A stretch of DNA of 64,000 bases from Hirundichthys speculiger (GCA_018398805.1 JAGFBZ010000725.1:682001-746000); one strand, 5' to 3'. Counted from the first letter of the stretch, positions 62,601 to 63,845 are shown. Translations and numbers: made by a program. Notes: generated by a model from the sequence alone, not told the origin.

Positions 62601-63845
62601 ATACTATGAACAAAATCAAAAGTAGTTTGGACTCTTTAAATGAACAGATATTTATTTCTTTCATTGAAAAACTGTTGACAATCCTCTCAAACATTTTCAT
62701 AAAGCTATCAAACAAACCTATTTGATATCTCATATCAACTTAAATAAGGTTCATTACTGACTGATATAAAAAATAAAGGCTCCTTGAACTGATGGAAATA
62801 CATGTATCAGAATTACTAACTGAAAAAGATTTACATTTAAAGGATTTTGACTTGTGGTTCCATTTAAATTAATACCTTCAATTAAAGTAAATGAGGTTCA
62901 GTGATTTTTTTTTTTTTTATTTTTAATCTCATGGAAGCTTTAGATGAGAGAGATGAGGGAGAGGAGAGGGGAGACTGCTGCTGGCTAGCGCACGTTAGCA
63001 TTAGCTCATGTTAGCGCGATTTCAAAACTCCATGGAAGCGATTGTTATGTTGTAGGTGGCTGATCAGGTTTGACGTATTAAAGCTTGTGCTTCCCTCCTC
63101 GTAGAATTCACTCGGAGGATTCGTCACAAATAACCACCAAACTATCTTCTTCTGAAACTTTAACGAAGTTCCACACCGCCATGTTTGTTGTGATCAGTAG
63201 GCTGTGCTGCAGGCAACATAAATTCCGACGTTCCCTTGTTTGCTAGTCGTTCTTTCAGCCTTTTCTATTTTTTTCTTTTTTTTATGTGTAACATGTGGGA
63301 AAATACTGCGAATATTGATTCAAGTTAGCAACTACTACAATTATGACCGAATTAACGAGTTGTTTTCTGGCATGAGGGGGTATTCTTGATTTTCCTGATT
63401 GAGAAATCGTTTTTCTGATTATGCCGACGTTACTTGAACATAATATTTACTGCTGGTTATTTAAGACTCAGAGGGAGTGAGGCACTGCCGTGTTGACAAA
63501 TATATATATATGTTATCGGGGCTATTCGTCGTGATATCGGACTTATCGGGATGACGTCATAATTTCCTGTTATCGGCCAGATAGTTATCGTGCACCCGTA
63601 ACCCTTGACAGGTTTAATGTTATTTGGAGGAGAAGACACCGTAAATGTTATCCTGTTTGACCTGCACTACATTTCCTCCAGGTTCAGTTTTCCTGGTCCA
63701 GTTCTTGACGAGAGTCTCTTTCAGGTGCTGCCAGAACGGTCTGGTCTCCGTCTGGACCGTTCCTCAAGACACCTGCGACTTCCCAGAATGCAGTTGCTCT
63801 GACTCGGAGGGGTGGTGGGACAGCGAGACGAAACCTAAACTCATG
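7465..63845 (+). CDS. herc1: herc1 gene body, middle part (48 exons; both ends outside window)
   Basis: The joined exons encode about 3,070 residues of a HERC1-type giant E3 ubiquitin ligase. HERC1 is about 4,860 residues in mammals, with two RCC1-like domains, a SPRY domain, WD40 repeats and a C-terminal HECT domain. It is a cytosolic and membrane-associated protein linked to vesicle traffic and to ubiquitination of signalling proteins. Seen here in order: helical leucine-rich region, SPRY (about fragment residues 1285-1450), UBA-like segment (about 2070-2120), C2H2-like finger (about 2300-2390) and WD40 repeats (about 2700-3070). All 47 internal junctions keep frame and use GT-AG. The SPRY-to-WD40 spacing fits HERC1 as I recall it and separates it from HERC2, which has cytochrome b5, ZZ and DOC domains instead. 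The RCC1-like and HECT domains must lie outside the window. Gene identity is from family knowledge; exon limits are read from the sequence. Confidence 0.93.
7672..7837 (+). CDS. herc1: herc1 exon 2 in window
   Basis: Completes the split arginine codon and reads [20 protein letters not shown] and [16 protein letters not shown]. It ends phase 0 at GAG|gtagga. This is a helical, leucine-rich segment without a named domain. The acceptor follows the pyrimidine-rich tract tctctgcttgcag. Confidence 0.92.
7933..9568. mobile_element. decayed hAT-type element, copy A
   Basis: Closely related to 62512-63600, sharing for example the segment starting taagatcattacat. The right end reads GTGCACCCCTA. The left terminus is missing. 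A second element is nested at 8347-8740, since copy B lacks that segment. The 9240-9320 part keeps a short non-repeat frame. Confidence 0.75.
8347..8740. mobile_element. nested short element with ATTCCCAAA inverted ends
   Basis: Ends read CAGCCATTCCCAAAC and, inverted, CAGTGATTCCCAAAG. It is absent from the related copy at 62512-63600. A second copy lies inverted at 26837-27222. It contains a 22-nt T run and the GGCCCACCAGGGGGCC-type palindrome near its right end. Confidence 0.65.
9626..9751 (+). CDS. herc1: herc1 exon 3 in window
   Basis: Forty-two codons, phase 0 at both ends: [17 protein letters not shown] followed by [20 protein letters not shown]. Acceptor ccaccag, donor CAG|gtactg. It is separated from exon 2 by an intron filled with a decayed hAT-type repeat. 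Confidence 0.93.
9752..10164. other. intron, nothing recognised
   Basis: AT-rich intron sequence between exon 3 and the 23-bp array. No coding frame or repeat that I can name. Confidence 0.5.
10165..10400. repeat. 23-bp minisatellite
   Basis: About ten copies of a unit made of ggtggtccaggagctccagg plus tca, ending about 30 nt before the exon 4 acceptor. The inner GAGCTC is palindromic. Confidence 0.95.
10431..10652 (+). CDS. herc1: herc1 exon 4 in window
   Basis: Seventy-four codons, phase 0 to 0: [19 protein letters not shown], then a Ser/Ala/Gly-rich stretch likely to be variable, then [18 protein letters not shown]. Acceptor gtctctccag, donor ACG|gtgaga. A 23-bp minisatellite ends about 30 nt before the acceptor. 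Confidence 0.93.
10740..11140. repeat. pure pyrimidine tract (CCT/CTC repeats)
   Basis: About 400 nt of almost pure C/T on the plus strand, mostly CTC triplets with C runs of up to 15. It gives fake Pro/Ser and Glu/Gly frames. The 11141-11465 stretch after it holds nothing I can name. Confidence 0.95.
11466..14888. repeat. 28-bp minisatellite, 3.4 kb
   Basis: About 120 copies of a 28-bp unit: aggtctactgggaccagaag followed by gtagctgc. Variants replace tactgg with gcagg (shortening the unit) or accag with agcag. It ends about 40 nt before exon 5. Confidence 0.97.
14931..15083 (+). CDS. herc1: herc1 exon 5 in window
   Basis: Fifty-one codons, phase 0 to 0: [17 protein letters not shown], a serine-rich patch, then [20 protein letters not shown]. 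Acceptor ccgtctgcag, donor GAG|gttcgc, a weak donor at positions +3 to +5. A 3.4 kb 28-bp array ends about 40 nt upstream. Confidence 0.92.
15158..16128 (+). mobile_element. hAT-type element with BED finger
   Basis: Begins TAGGGATGCGCG and ends near CCAGGAACTA, with subterminal CGACTAGTC motifs at both ends. The flanks gtcctgat and gccctgat are a possible 8-bp duplication with one mismatch. The 15363-15641 frame reads [20 protein letters not shown] and later RIRLKHL, a BED zinc finger. The catalytic domain is absent. Confidence 0.75.
16163..16295 (+). CDS. herc1: herc1 exon 6 in window
   Basis: Reads [19 protein letters not shown] and then a segment ending REKLQ plus one base. Acceptor ctgtgtccag, donor CAGG|gtgagg. 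Part of the amphipathic helical region between the first RCC1-like domain and SPRY. Confidence 0.93.
16366..16557 (+). CDS. herc1: herc1 exon 7 in window
   Basis: Starts phase 1 and reads [19 protein letters not shown], with a strongly leucine-rich helix ([13 protein letters not shown]) and [11 protein letters not shown]. Acceptor ctccccag, donor CATG|gtgagc. The intron from exon 6 is only 70 nt. Confidence 0.93.
16978..17635. repeat. 16-bp minisatellite (AGAGACAGGACAGTTA), intron 7
   Basis: About 40 copies of agagacaggacagtta with variants (taaagagac, cccgacag). The same unit forms a second array at 18897-19475. The rest of intron 7 (16558-16977 and 17636-17989) holds nothing I can name. 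Confidence 0.96.
17990..18214 (+). CDS. herc1: herc1 exon 8 in window
   Basis: Starts phase 1 after gaccctcag. The first 20 or so residues are Ser/Pro/Ala-rich and likely variable, followed by conserved [18 protein letters not shown] and [20 protein letters not shown]. Donor CTCG|gtacga. Confidence 0.92.
18296..18469 (+). CDS. herc1: herc1 exon 9 in window
   Basis: Starts phase 1 and reads [20 protein letters not shown], then [17 protein letters not shown] and a segment ending MQDYAISK. Acceptor tcctgcag, donor AAAG|gtccgg, which is weak at +3. Confidence 0.92.
18554..18668 (+). CDS. herc1: herc1 exon 10 in window
   Basis: Reads [19 protein letters not shown] then [19 protein letters not shown]. 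It ends in a split arginine codon at AAG|gtgaag. Acceptor ctgttgcag. Confidence 0.92.
18755..18875 (+). CDS. herc1: herc1 exon 11 in window
   Basis: Reads [19 protein letters not shown] then [18 protein letters not shown], phase 0 at AGG|gtgagt. The last 29 exon bases and the first 21 intron bases are copied at 19480-19529, beyond an intronic minisatellite. Confidence 0.93.
18897..19475. repeat. 16-bp minisatellite (AGAGACAGGACAGTTA), intron 11
   Basis: About 36 copies of the unit also found in intron 7. It lies exactly between the true exon 11 end and donor (18847-18896) and a 50-bp copy of that end (19480-19529). Confidence 0.96.
19480..19529 (+). repeat. copy of exon 11 end plus splice donor
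   Basis: Fifty bases match 18847-18896 with one substitution (tcacgcg to tctcgcg). They include 29 coding bases and 21 intron bases. The pair brackets the minisatellite. Confidence 0.93.
19482..19508 (+). other. candidate 27-nt in-frame microexon or decoy (copy of exon 11 end)
   Basis: A copy of the end of exon 11 with its donor, preceded by ttag. It would insert TRSSSRERR without changing frame, because exon 11 ends and exon 12 starts in phase 0. The donor agggtgagt is strong. The upstream tract is purine-rich minisatellite, a poor acceptor context, so use as an exon is uncertain. Confidence 0.25.
19723..19894 (+). CDS. herc1: herc1 exon 12 in window
   Basis: Begins [19 protein letters not shown], continues into a Glu/Asp-rich charged stretch and ends REHEVMTAG plus one base. 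Acceptor ctctgccag, donor GGAA|gtgagt. The acidic linker is typical of this part of HERC1 and is probably unstructured. Confidence 0.93.
21554..22410. mobile_element. nested DNA transposon with 38-bp perfect TIRs
   Basis: Perfect 38-bp inverted repeats at 21559-21596 and 22368-22405 start AATTCCAATTCCTCCCTTAA. They extend outward as GGG..AATTCC with two mismatches. Flanks are ttt on both sides, a possible 3-bp duplication. It interrupts the BED-finger part of the host hAT element. Superfamily not assigned. It contains a strong internal hairpin at 21950-22060. Confidence 0.85.
21950..22060. repeat. 38-bp perfect inverted repeat (hairpin)
   Basis: Arms 21950-21987 and 22023-22060 are exact reverse complements, with a 35-nt spacer. 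The arms contain caagtaacgtgaagccg. A third partial arm copy occurs at about 22091-22109. The surroundings are GC-rich with GGTCCCG repeats, unlike the AT-rich host element. Confidence 0.95.
22924..23275 (+). CDS. herc1: herc1 exon 13 in window
   Basis: Completes a lysine codon and reads [20 protein letters not shown] Gly/Ser/Thr-rich low-complexity stretch follows, then [20 protein letters not shown] and SLSFMTR. Acceptor acaacacag, donor CCAG|gtcaga. The preceding intron of about 3 kb is almost entirely an inserted hAT transposon. Confidence 0.92.
23385..24545. repeat. 16-bp GC-rich minisatellite, intron 13
   Basis: About 66 units of gtggtcctctgggctc up to about 24455, then a 9-bp gtcctcatc/gtcctcgtc run to 24545. 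It gives long fake frames on both strands (16-residue periods such as [16 protein letters not shown]), with no stop codons in several frames. Confidence 0.96.
24648..24768 (+). CDS. herc1: herc1 exon 14 in window
   Basis: Reads [16 protein letters not shown], then [20 protein letters not shown], ending GYSL at TTG|gtaacg. The Ser/Arg-rich linker looks like a phosphorylation-prone region (inference). Acceptor ttgtctgcag. Confidence 0.92.
24853..24904 (+). CDS. herc1: herc1 exon 15 in window
   Basis: A small 52-nt exon reading [18 protein letters not shown]. Acceptor cctttcag, donor AGAG|gtaacg. It joins in frame to exon 16. Confidence 0.9.
24905..25515. other. intron 15, no clear feature
   Basis: At 25014-25075, a stretch after gtggatag could encode [19 protein letters not shown] and is followed by gtaaac. 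It might be a small alternative exon, but its acceptor tract is weak and I do not include it. A C run lies at about 25126. Otherwise nothing recognised. Confidence 0.3.
25516..25787 (+). CDS. herc1: herc1 exon 16 in window
   Basis: Starts phase 1 and reads [20 protein letters not shown], a serine-rich linker, then [16 protein letters not shown] and [17 protein letters not shown]. Acceptor cctctgcag, donor GAG|gtgaga. It precedes a 2.5 kb intron. Confidence 0.92.
25788..26119. other. intron 16, first part, nothing recognised
   Basis: Ordinary AT-balanced intron sequence with no frame or repeat that I can identify. Confidence 0.4.
26120..26836 (-). mobile_element. DNA transposon with Myb/SANT-like domain (Harbinger-like)
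   Basis: Both ends carry GTTTACATG or GGTTACATG plus many AATTCCGAATTAA motifs in opposite orientation. The minus-strand frame 26339-26611 reads [35 protein letters not shown] and [16 protein letters not shown], a Myb/SANT-like DNA-binding domain typical of Harbinger-type and related transposons. No transposase is present. Confidence 0.7.
26837..27222. mobile_element. inverted copy of the ATTCCCAAA-ended short element
   Basis: Shares its ends and interior (tggtgggcc, ttgttgacccct, gaacatagcttctagtcctg) with 8347-8740 in the opposite orientation. It abuts the preceding transposon. Confidence 0.65.
27223..28320. other. intron 16, last part, nothing recognised
   Basis: AT-rich sequence with no identifiable repeat ends. 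A long plus-strand frame (27963-28775) runs through it into exon 17 out of the herc1 frame for most of its length, and I regard it as chance. Confidence 0.4.
28321..28536 (+). CDS. herc1: herc1 exon 17 in window
   Basis: Seventy-two codons: [20 protein letters not shown], a Gly/Ser linker, [20 protein letters not shown] and a segment ending LHHYQ at CAG|gtaccc. Acceptor tcgtctccag. Start of a second helical block. Confidence 0.93.
28611..28731 (+). CDS. herc1: herc1 exon 18 in window
   Basis: Reads DG, then [20 protein letters not shown], then [18 protein letters not shown], consistent with long amphipathic helices. Acceptor gttgttgcag, donor ATAG|gtaccg. Confidence 0.94.
28732..30003. repeat. 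intron 18 with a diverged direct duplication
   Basis: Two diverged copies about 175-180 nt apart, at 29335-29425 and 29512-29605. Both contain a form of caaggtttcaaaagcctata and gtttgagataaagg. The 28880-29290 part resembles interspersed repeat sequence, but I cannot name a family. Confidence 0.5.
30004..30241 (+). CDS. herc1: herc1 exon 19 in window
   Basis: Reads [17 protein letters not shown], then [20 protein letters not shown], then [20 protein letters not shown]. It ends within a glycine codon at ACCGG|gtaaga. This donor and the following 14 bases are repeated in tandem four times at a 22-nt period (30241-30322). Acceptor ccaatgtag. Confidence 0.94.
30241..30322. repeat. 22-bp tandem repeat carrying the exon 19 donor
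   Basis: Four copies of a 22-nt unit beginning ggtaagacctgcaggagctc at 30241, 30263, 30285 and 30307. Each carries a GGTAAGA donor-like site and a CTGCAG acceptor-like site. Confidence 0.95.
30370..31505. repeat. 20-bp minisatellite, intron 19
   Basis: About 55 copies of gttcccccatgttcccctca and variants (cctcatg, ttctcctca). It gives three overlapping fake frames of about 400 residues. It ends about 15 nt before exon 20, so the array itself must supply much of the pyrimidine tract. Confidence 0.97.
31522..31694 (+). CDS. herc1: herc1 exon 20 in window
   Basis: Reads [20 protein letters not shown], then [17 protein letters not shown], then an acidic [19 protein letters not shown]. Acceptor ctcttttgca/g, donor AGGG|gtgagg. 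A 20-bp minisatellite runs to within about 15 nt of this exon. Confidence 0.93.
31785..32880. repeat. TCTCTG/TCTCCG microsatellite, intron 20
   Basis: About 1.1 kb of (TC)n with interspersed gtctccgtctc and gtctctgtctc blocks. It is nearly pure pyrimidine apart from G, and runs straight into the exon 21 acceptor. It gives fake Ser/Leu/Val and Arg/Glu/Asp frames. Confidence 0.97.
32884..33039 (+). CDS. herc1: herc1 exon 21 in window
   Basis: Starts phase 1: AVIRKQHTA, then [40 protein letters not shown] and CCS. Acceptor tctcctcag, directly after 1.1 kb of TCTCTG-type microsatellite. Donor TCGG|gtcagg. Confidence 0.93.
33127..33233 (+). CDS. herc1: herc1 exon 22 in window
   Basis: Reads [20 protein letters not shown], then [15 protein letters not shown], phase 0 at CAG|gtaccg. 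Acceptor tggtttcag. Confidence 0.94.
33309..33419 (+). CDS. herc1: herc1 exon 23 in window
   Basis: Reads [20 protein letters not shown], then [17 protein letters not shown]. The donor CAG|gtgtgc is chosen because only it continues in frame into [12 protein letters not shown] stronger-looking gtgagt 11 nt downstream would break the frame. Coiled-coil-like end. Confidence 0.88.
33484..33654 (+). CDS. herc1: herc1 exon 24: start of SPRY domain
   Basis: Reads [33 protein letters not shown] and [19 protein letters not shown], ending CYQWK. This begins the SPRY/B30.2 domain of HERC1, a beta-sandwich protein-interaction module. The donor AAG|gttctg is unusual and lies in a 10-bp tandem duplication (gaaggttctg twice); only the first copy keeps frame. 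Confidence 0.92.
33737..33976 (+). CDS. herc1: herc1 exon 25: SPRY core
   Basis: Eighty codons, phase 0 to 0: [60 protein letters not shown] and [10 protein letters not shown]. These are the strands of the SPRY fold, among the best conserved parts of HERC1. Acceptor tgcccgcag, donor GAG|gtgacg. Confidence 0.95.
34051..34935 (+). mobile_element. hAT-type element with BED-finger remnant
   Basis: Begins CAAGGTTAATATTG and ends ACTATTATAACCCTG. Flanks tctggtgt (34043-34050) and gctggtgt (34936-34943) match at 7 of 8 bases. An interior broken frame reads [20 protein letters not shown] then KCLVVENR, a BED finger. The subterminal parts are rich in aaactaaaac motifs. Confidence 0.8.
35022..35105 (+). 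CDS. herc1: herc1 exon 26: end of SPRY
   Basis: Twenty-eight codons: [20 protein letters not shown] then YSSNPGEK, the last SPRY strand region. Acceptor gcttcctca/g, donor AAG|gtgaga. It is followed by a 7 kb intron holding a 13-bp array and nested LINEs. Confidence 0.94.
35106..35422. other. intron 26, first part, nothing recognised
   Basis: No identifiable repeat or frame up to a single 13-bp-type unit (agctctccacctt) at the edge of the LINE fragment. Confidence 0.4.
35423..36177 (-). mobile_element. LINE fragment, Rex1/L2-like, endonuclease region
   Basis: The minus strand encodes [19 protein letters not shown], then [40 protein letters not shown] and [16 protein letters not shown], an apurinic-type endonuclease end. 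The expected GDFN is GGFN. The reverse transcriptase is missing. The plus-strand left end has aataataataataaatcttt, a LINE 3' tail. The 15-nt sequence cttagctctccacct flanks both sides (35408-35422 and 36178-36192). Confidence 0.75.
36178..37265. repeat. 13-bp minisatellite, left block
   Basis: About 84 copies of agctctccacctc alternating with agctctccacatt. The array resumes at 41677 after the LINE insertion. It starts exactly at the duplicated flank of the Rex1/L2-like fragment. Confidence 0.96.
37536..38861 (+). pseudogene. Tx1-like LINE ORF2 C-terminal part
   Basis: A 441-codon open frame covering the post-RT region of a Tx1-type ORF2. It lacks endonuclease and reverse transcriptase because the copy is 5'-truncated. 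The upstream part is in another frame. The long intact frame suggests a fairly recent insertion. Confidence 0.8.
38883..41616 (-). mobile_element. L1-like LINE inserted antisense into the Tx1 tail
   Basis: Flanked by a perfect 17-bp target duplication tgttgtgtgatgttctt (38866-38882 and 41617-41633). The poly(T) and poly(A)-type tail are at the left end, as expected for antisense. It is 5'-truncated within the reverse transcriptase. A G run lies at about 39306. Confidence 0.92.
39337..41517 (-). pseudogene. L1-like ORF2, reverse transcriptase to C-terminus, 726 codons
   Basis: Starts inside the [80 protein letters not shown] and later [14 protein letters not shown], with the FADD catalytic box intact. 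Between ALYYKSIKK and IKGIMVSQ, the usual segment of about 60 residues with the RQGCPLSP-type box is absent, so the enzyme would not work. The C-terminal part has [20 protein letters not shown]. The frame is otherwise open over 2.2 kb. Confidence 0.85.
41677..42000. repeat. 13-bp minisatellite, right block
   Basis: About 24 copies of agctctccacctc, continuing the array at 36178-37265 beyond the nested LINEs. It ends about 115 nt before exon 27. Confidence 0.95.
42116..42672 (+). CDS. herc1: herc1 exon 27: post-SPRY region
   Basis: A 557-nt exon. It begins [20 protein letters not shown] and [18 protein letters not shown] Gly/Glu/Arg-rich insert follows, then [20 protein letters not shown] and [19 protein letters not shown], ending [10 protein letters not shown]. 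The last part looks like a small beta-barrel (SH3- or MIB/HERC2-like), which is an inference. Acceptor tccccag, donor TCAG|gtagat. It is GC-rich compared with its introns. Confidence 0.94.
42673..43384. repeat. intron 27, first part, with short tandem repeat
   Basis: At 42778-42855 there are four imperfect copies of a 21-22-nt unit containing acgatgagtctccgtggta. The rest shows nothing recognised apart from a G-rich run at 43078-43105. Confidence 0.55.
43385..43466. repeat. left remnant of the 60-bp minisatellite
   Basis: Copies of ggagttagggtggaag-type units, cut off by the LINE at about 43467 and continuing at 46495. Confidence 0.8.
44769..46057. mobile_element. hAT-type non-autonomous element inside the LINE
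   Basis: Ends TAGGGCTGTCAAAGTTAACG and TTGACAGCCCTA, with a perfect 8-bp duplication TTAAAAAG (44761-44768 and 46058-46065). No transposase. Subterminal gattaatc/ttaacgcg repeats. It contains a C run at 45217-45239 and, from about 45355, a secondary dispersed repeat beginning gcaaggcaactttatttgta. Confidence 0.92.
45355..45960. mobile_element. dispersed repeat nested in the hAT element
   Basis: Begins with the common fish repeat motif gcaaggcaactttatttgta and aattcaaagtgctttacaga. I know the motif as a frequent interspersed fish repeat but do not assign its class. Boundaries are approximate. Confidence 0.45.
46495..46865. repeat. 60-bp minisatellite
   Basis: About six nearly identical 60-bp units built from gttagggtggtaggagttag, ggtggaaggagttagggtgg and tagtgtggaaggagttaggg. 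The minus strand gives a fake Thr/Pro-rich frame ([12 protein letters not shown]). Confidence 0.95.
46866..47658. other. intron 27, last part
   Basis: Nothing recognised except a small G-rich repeat at 47356-47396 (ggggttagg units) and a pyrimidine-rich stretch at 47560-47650 leading to the exon 28 acceptor. Confidence 0.4.
47659..48286 (+). CDS. herc1: herc1 exon 28
   Basis: The largest exon here, 628 nt. It reads [40 protein letters not shown], then a His/Lys/Glu/Ala-rich low-complexity stretch of about 120 residues, then [20 protein letters not shown] and YAEMLLIPK. The start at attaaag|CTTCC is set by the split serine codon that joins to exon 27. Donor AAG|gtactg. Confidence 0.94.
48287..48544. 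other. intron 28, first part, nothing recognised
   Basis: Ordinary intron sequence between exon 28 and the 37-bp array. Confidence 0.4.
48545..50085. repeat. 37-bp minisatellite with 12-bp palindrome
   Basis: About 41 copies of a 37-bp unit: gacgtctatatagacaggtg followed by gaggtcaacgctgggat. Almost every unit carries the perfect palindrome GTCTATATAGAC. Variants are acaggtgg and acgggtgg, with a diverged tail (ttaacgccggg) after 49880. Confidence 0.97.
50086..50483. repeat. dispersed fish-type repeat before exon 29
   Basis: The 50220-50450 part (agttttaaaggttgaggtgg, gaacccaaactggtagctgg) resembles a repeat common in fish genomes. Exact family and ends not assigned. Confidence 0.4.
50484..50757 (+). 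CDS. herc1: herc1 exon 29
   Basis: Begins [20 protein letters not shown], then [40 protein letters not shown] and [17 protein letters not shown]. Acceptor gacatgcag, donor CCTG|gtaacg. The 37-bp array ends about 400 nt upstream. Confidence 0.93.
50818..51064 (+). other. possible alternative terminal exon of herc1 (stop and poly(A) signal)
   Basis: After tctctttcag at 50808-50817, the phase-1 frame from exon 29 reads [16 protein letters not shown] and a stop at 50864-50866. AATAAA follows at 51059-51064. If used, it would truncate the protein before the UBA, WD40 and HECT regions. It could instead be chance or a retrocopy fragment. Confidence 0.25.
51147..51357 (+). CDS. herc1: herc1 exon 30
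   Basis: Starts phase 1: [20 protein letters not shown], then [20 protein letters not shown] and [16 protein letters not shown] Ser/Thr-rich, probably disordered and phosphorylation-prone linker (inference). Acceptor cctcgtag, donor TCAG|gtgagg. Confidence 0.93.
51436..51602 (+). CDS. herc1: herc1 exon 31
   Basis: Reads [20 protein letters not shown], then [20 protein letters not shown] and [11 protein letters not shown]. It contains SP/TP motifs and RRQS, a possible basophilic kinase site (inference). Acceptor gtccccgcag, donor CCT|gtgagt. Confidence 0.91.
51633..52131 (+). mobile_element. L1-like LINE 3' fragment
   Basis: Encodes a short C-terminal ORF2 piece ([39 protein letters not shown]) like the L1 at 38883-41616. 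It ends with aataaaatg and an A run. Flanked by a 15-bp duplication atgaaacgccgcgtc (51618-51632 and 52132-52146). Severely 5'-truncated. Confidence 0.85.
52210..52326 (+). CDS. herc1: herc1 exon 32: UBA-like domain, first part
   Basis: Reads [16 protein letters not shown], then [20 protein letters not shown], then AT. The MGF-containing first helix followed by a second helix is typical of ubiquitin-associated (UBA) domains, which bind ubiquitin. Acceptor tttgccgcag, donor CACCG|gtgagt. It sits just after an inserted L1 tail. Confidence 0.93.
52480..52732 (+). CDS. herc1: herc1 exon 33: UBA-like domain, second part
   Basis: Starts phase 1: [20 protein letters not shown], the third UBA-type helix. 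An acidic Ser/Gly-rich linker follows, ending [12 protein letters not shown]. Acceptor cctcgtag, donor AG|gtagag. Confidence 0.93.
52733..52834. other. intron 33, start, nothing recognised
   Basis: Short intron stretch up to the hAT insertion. Confidence 0.4.
52835..53713. mobile_element. hAT-type non-autonomous element
   Basis: An 879-bp element with ends TAGGGCTGGGCAA and TTGCCCAGCCCTA. Flanks gaaattat (52827-52834) and gaaataat (53714-53721) differ at one base. Subterminal gttaacgc and gcgattaatc motifs link it to the family at 44769-46057. No transposase frame. Confidence 0.88.
53929..54050 (+). CDS. herc1: herc1 exon 34
   Basis: Completes a serine codon and reads [20 protein letters not shown], then [16 protein letters not shown]. 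Acceptor gttctctgtag, donor GCTG|gtgaga. The first half is variable linker and the second half conserved. Confidence 0.89.
54121..54347 (+). CDS. herc1: herc1 exon 35: acidic segment
   Basis: Reads [39 protein letters not shown] and [20 protein letters not shown], ending in W at TGG|gtgtgt. The exon passes through an internal gtactg (GAG|gtactg) that could act as a cryptic donor. Reading to TGG is needed to join HVC in the next exon. Confidence 0.91.
54348..54649. other. intron 35, nothing recognised
   Basis: A 302-nt intron with a C/A-rich run (cccaccccccc) near 54386. No other feature. Confidence 0.4.
54650..54918 (+). CDS. herc1: herc1 exon 36: zinc-finger-like segment
   Basis: Reads [10 protein letters not shown], then [20 protein letters not shown] with SHPGCG, a C-x2-C...H-x4-H arrangement of C2H2 type. 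[20 protein letters not shown] and [10 protein letters not shown], with a second C-x2-C, follow. It ends KVPIVE and a split arginine codon. Acceptor cctcgcag, donor AGAG|gtacgc. Confidence 0.94.
55283..55940. repeat. 11-bp minisatellite
   Basis: About 60 units of tgagatggtcc/tgagatgatcc, with variants tgatatattcc and cgagatgatcc. Confidence 0.96.
55938..56150. repeat. 28-bp minisatellite (second type)
   Basis: About seven copies of a 28-bp unit containing agaggaactgcagcctctag, directly adjoining the 11-bp array. It is unrelated in sequence to the 28-bp array in intron 4. Confidence 0.93.
56297..56349 (+). CDS. herc1: herc1 exon 37 (53 nt)
   Basis: A small exon reading [17 protein letters not shown]. 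Acceptor tttattgcag, donor GAAG|gtaacg. It is flanked on both sides by long minisatellites (55283-56150 and 56360-57880). Confidence 0.93.
56360..57880. repeat. 9-bp minisatellite, intron 37
   Basis: About 1.5 kb of 9-bp units ggtccagca, ggtctagta and gttccagta. Because 9 is a multiple of 3, it yields long fake frames: Gly/Pro/Val-rich on plus, Leu/Asp-rich on minus. They run on without stop codons but start and end with the array. Confidence 0.97.
57933..58133 (+). CDS. herc1: herc1 exon 38
   Basis: Starts phase 1: [40 protein letters not shown] and [20 protein letters not shown]. Acceptor cccgctgcag, donor ATAG|gtacca. An acidic linker leading into a helical region. Confidence 0.94.
58205..58379 (+). 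CDS. herc1: herc1 exon 39
   Basis: Reads [10 protein letters not shown], then [20 protein letters not shown] and [20 protein letters not shown]. Acceptor gtccccag, donor TCAG|gtagac. The intron from exon 38 is 71 nt. Confidence 0.94.
58551..58818 (+). CDS. herc1: herc1 exon 40
   Basis: Reads [59 protein letters not shown] and [11 protein letters not shown]. Helical repeat-like. Acceptor ccttcacag, donor CAG|gtgggt. Confidence 0.94.
58887..59100 (+). CDS. herc1: herc1 exon 41
   Basis: Reads [40 protein letters not shown] and [17 protein letters not shown]. Acceptor gcccttccag. The donor CGAG|gtttgt is weak at +3 to +5. Confidence 0.93.
59101..59353. other. intron 41, nothing recognised
   Basis: A 253-nt pyrimidine-rich intron with no repeat or frame of note. 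Confidence 0.4.
59354..59559 (+). CDS. herc1: herc1 exon 42
   Basis: Reads [40 protein letters not shown] and [17 protein letters not shown]. The final LEAHQSR begins the first WD40 repeat. Acceptor cgctgtag, donor AGG|gtgggt. Confidence 0.94.
59641..59768 (+). CDS. herc1: herc1 exon 43: WD40 repeat 1
   Basis: Reads [38 protein letters not shown] and [13 protein letters not shown] is a canonical WD40 strand with the terminal tryptophan. The donor AAGGA|gtgagc is set by the phase needed for exon 44. Confidence 0.93.
59823..60262. repeat. irregular GGTTGGGTC/GGTGGGTC minisatellite
   Basis: G/T-rich units of 9-18 nt (tctggttgggtc, cttggtgggtc) with frequent GGG triplets. Found in the intron between WD40 repeats 1 and 2. 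The remainder to 60529 shows nothing recognised. Confidence 0.92.
60530..60666 (+). CDS. herc1: herc1 exon 44: WD40 repeat 2
   Basis: Reads [20 protein letters not shown], then [20 protein letters not shown] and WQVN. Acceptor tctcctcag, donor AACG|gtaaag. Confidence 0.93.
60812..61012 (+). CDS. herc1: herc1 exon 45: WD40 repeat 3
   Basis: Reads [39 protein letters not shown] and [13 protein letters not shown]. The acceptor ctgaag lies in a pyrimidine tract, and the split glycine codon confirms it. Donor GACG|gtgaga. An AGATCT-rich array starts within 6 nt of the exon end. Confidence 0.93.
61018..61890. repeat. AGATCT-rich minisatellite, intron 45
   Basis: About 65 units of 12-14 nt, gagagatctgctct/gagatctattct/gagagatctactct, each with the palindrome AGATCT. 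It fills the intron almost from donor to acceptor. Confidence 0.97.
61907..62037 (+). CDS. herc1: herc1 exon 46: WD40 repeat 4
   Basis: Reads [40 protein letters not shown] and DAHK. Acceptor gtctctcag, donor AAG|gtagac. The upstream array ends about 25 nt before it. Confidence 0.94.
62118..62329 (+). CDS. herc1: herc1 exon 47: WD40 repeat 5
   Basis: Reads [52 protein letters not shown] and ALSMFA. The donor GT|gtacgt is chosen to complete a valine codon with exon 48. Acceptor tgtcttccag. Confidence 0.91.
62330..62511. other. intron 47, start, nothing recognised
   Basis: Short intron stretch up to the transposon insertion. Confidence 0.4.
62512..63600. mobile_element. hAT-type non-autonomous element, copy B
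   Basis: A 1,089-bp element with ends TAGGGATGCACCATAACCG and ATAGTTATCGTGCACCCGTA. Flanks acccttca (62504-62511) and acccttga (63601-63608) differ at one base. It is the fuller relative of copy A at 7933-9568. No transposase. Confidence 0.87.
63725..63845 (+). CDS. herc1: herc1 exon 48: WD40 repeat 6 (last exon seen)
   Basis: Reads [20 protein letters not shown], then a Cys/Ser/Asp stretch and [13 protein letters not shown]. Acceptor ctctttcag, donor ATG|gtaatt. The gene continues beyond the window. The remaining 155 bases are intron with nothing recognised. Confidence 0.91.
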
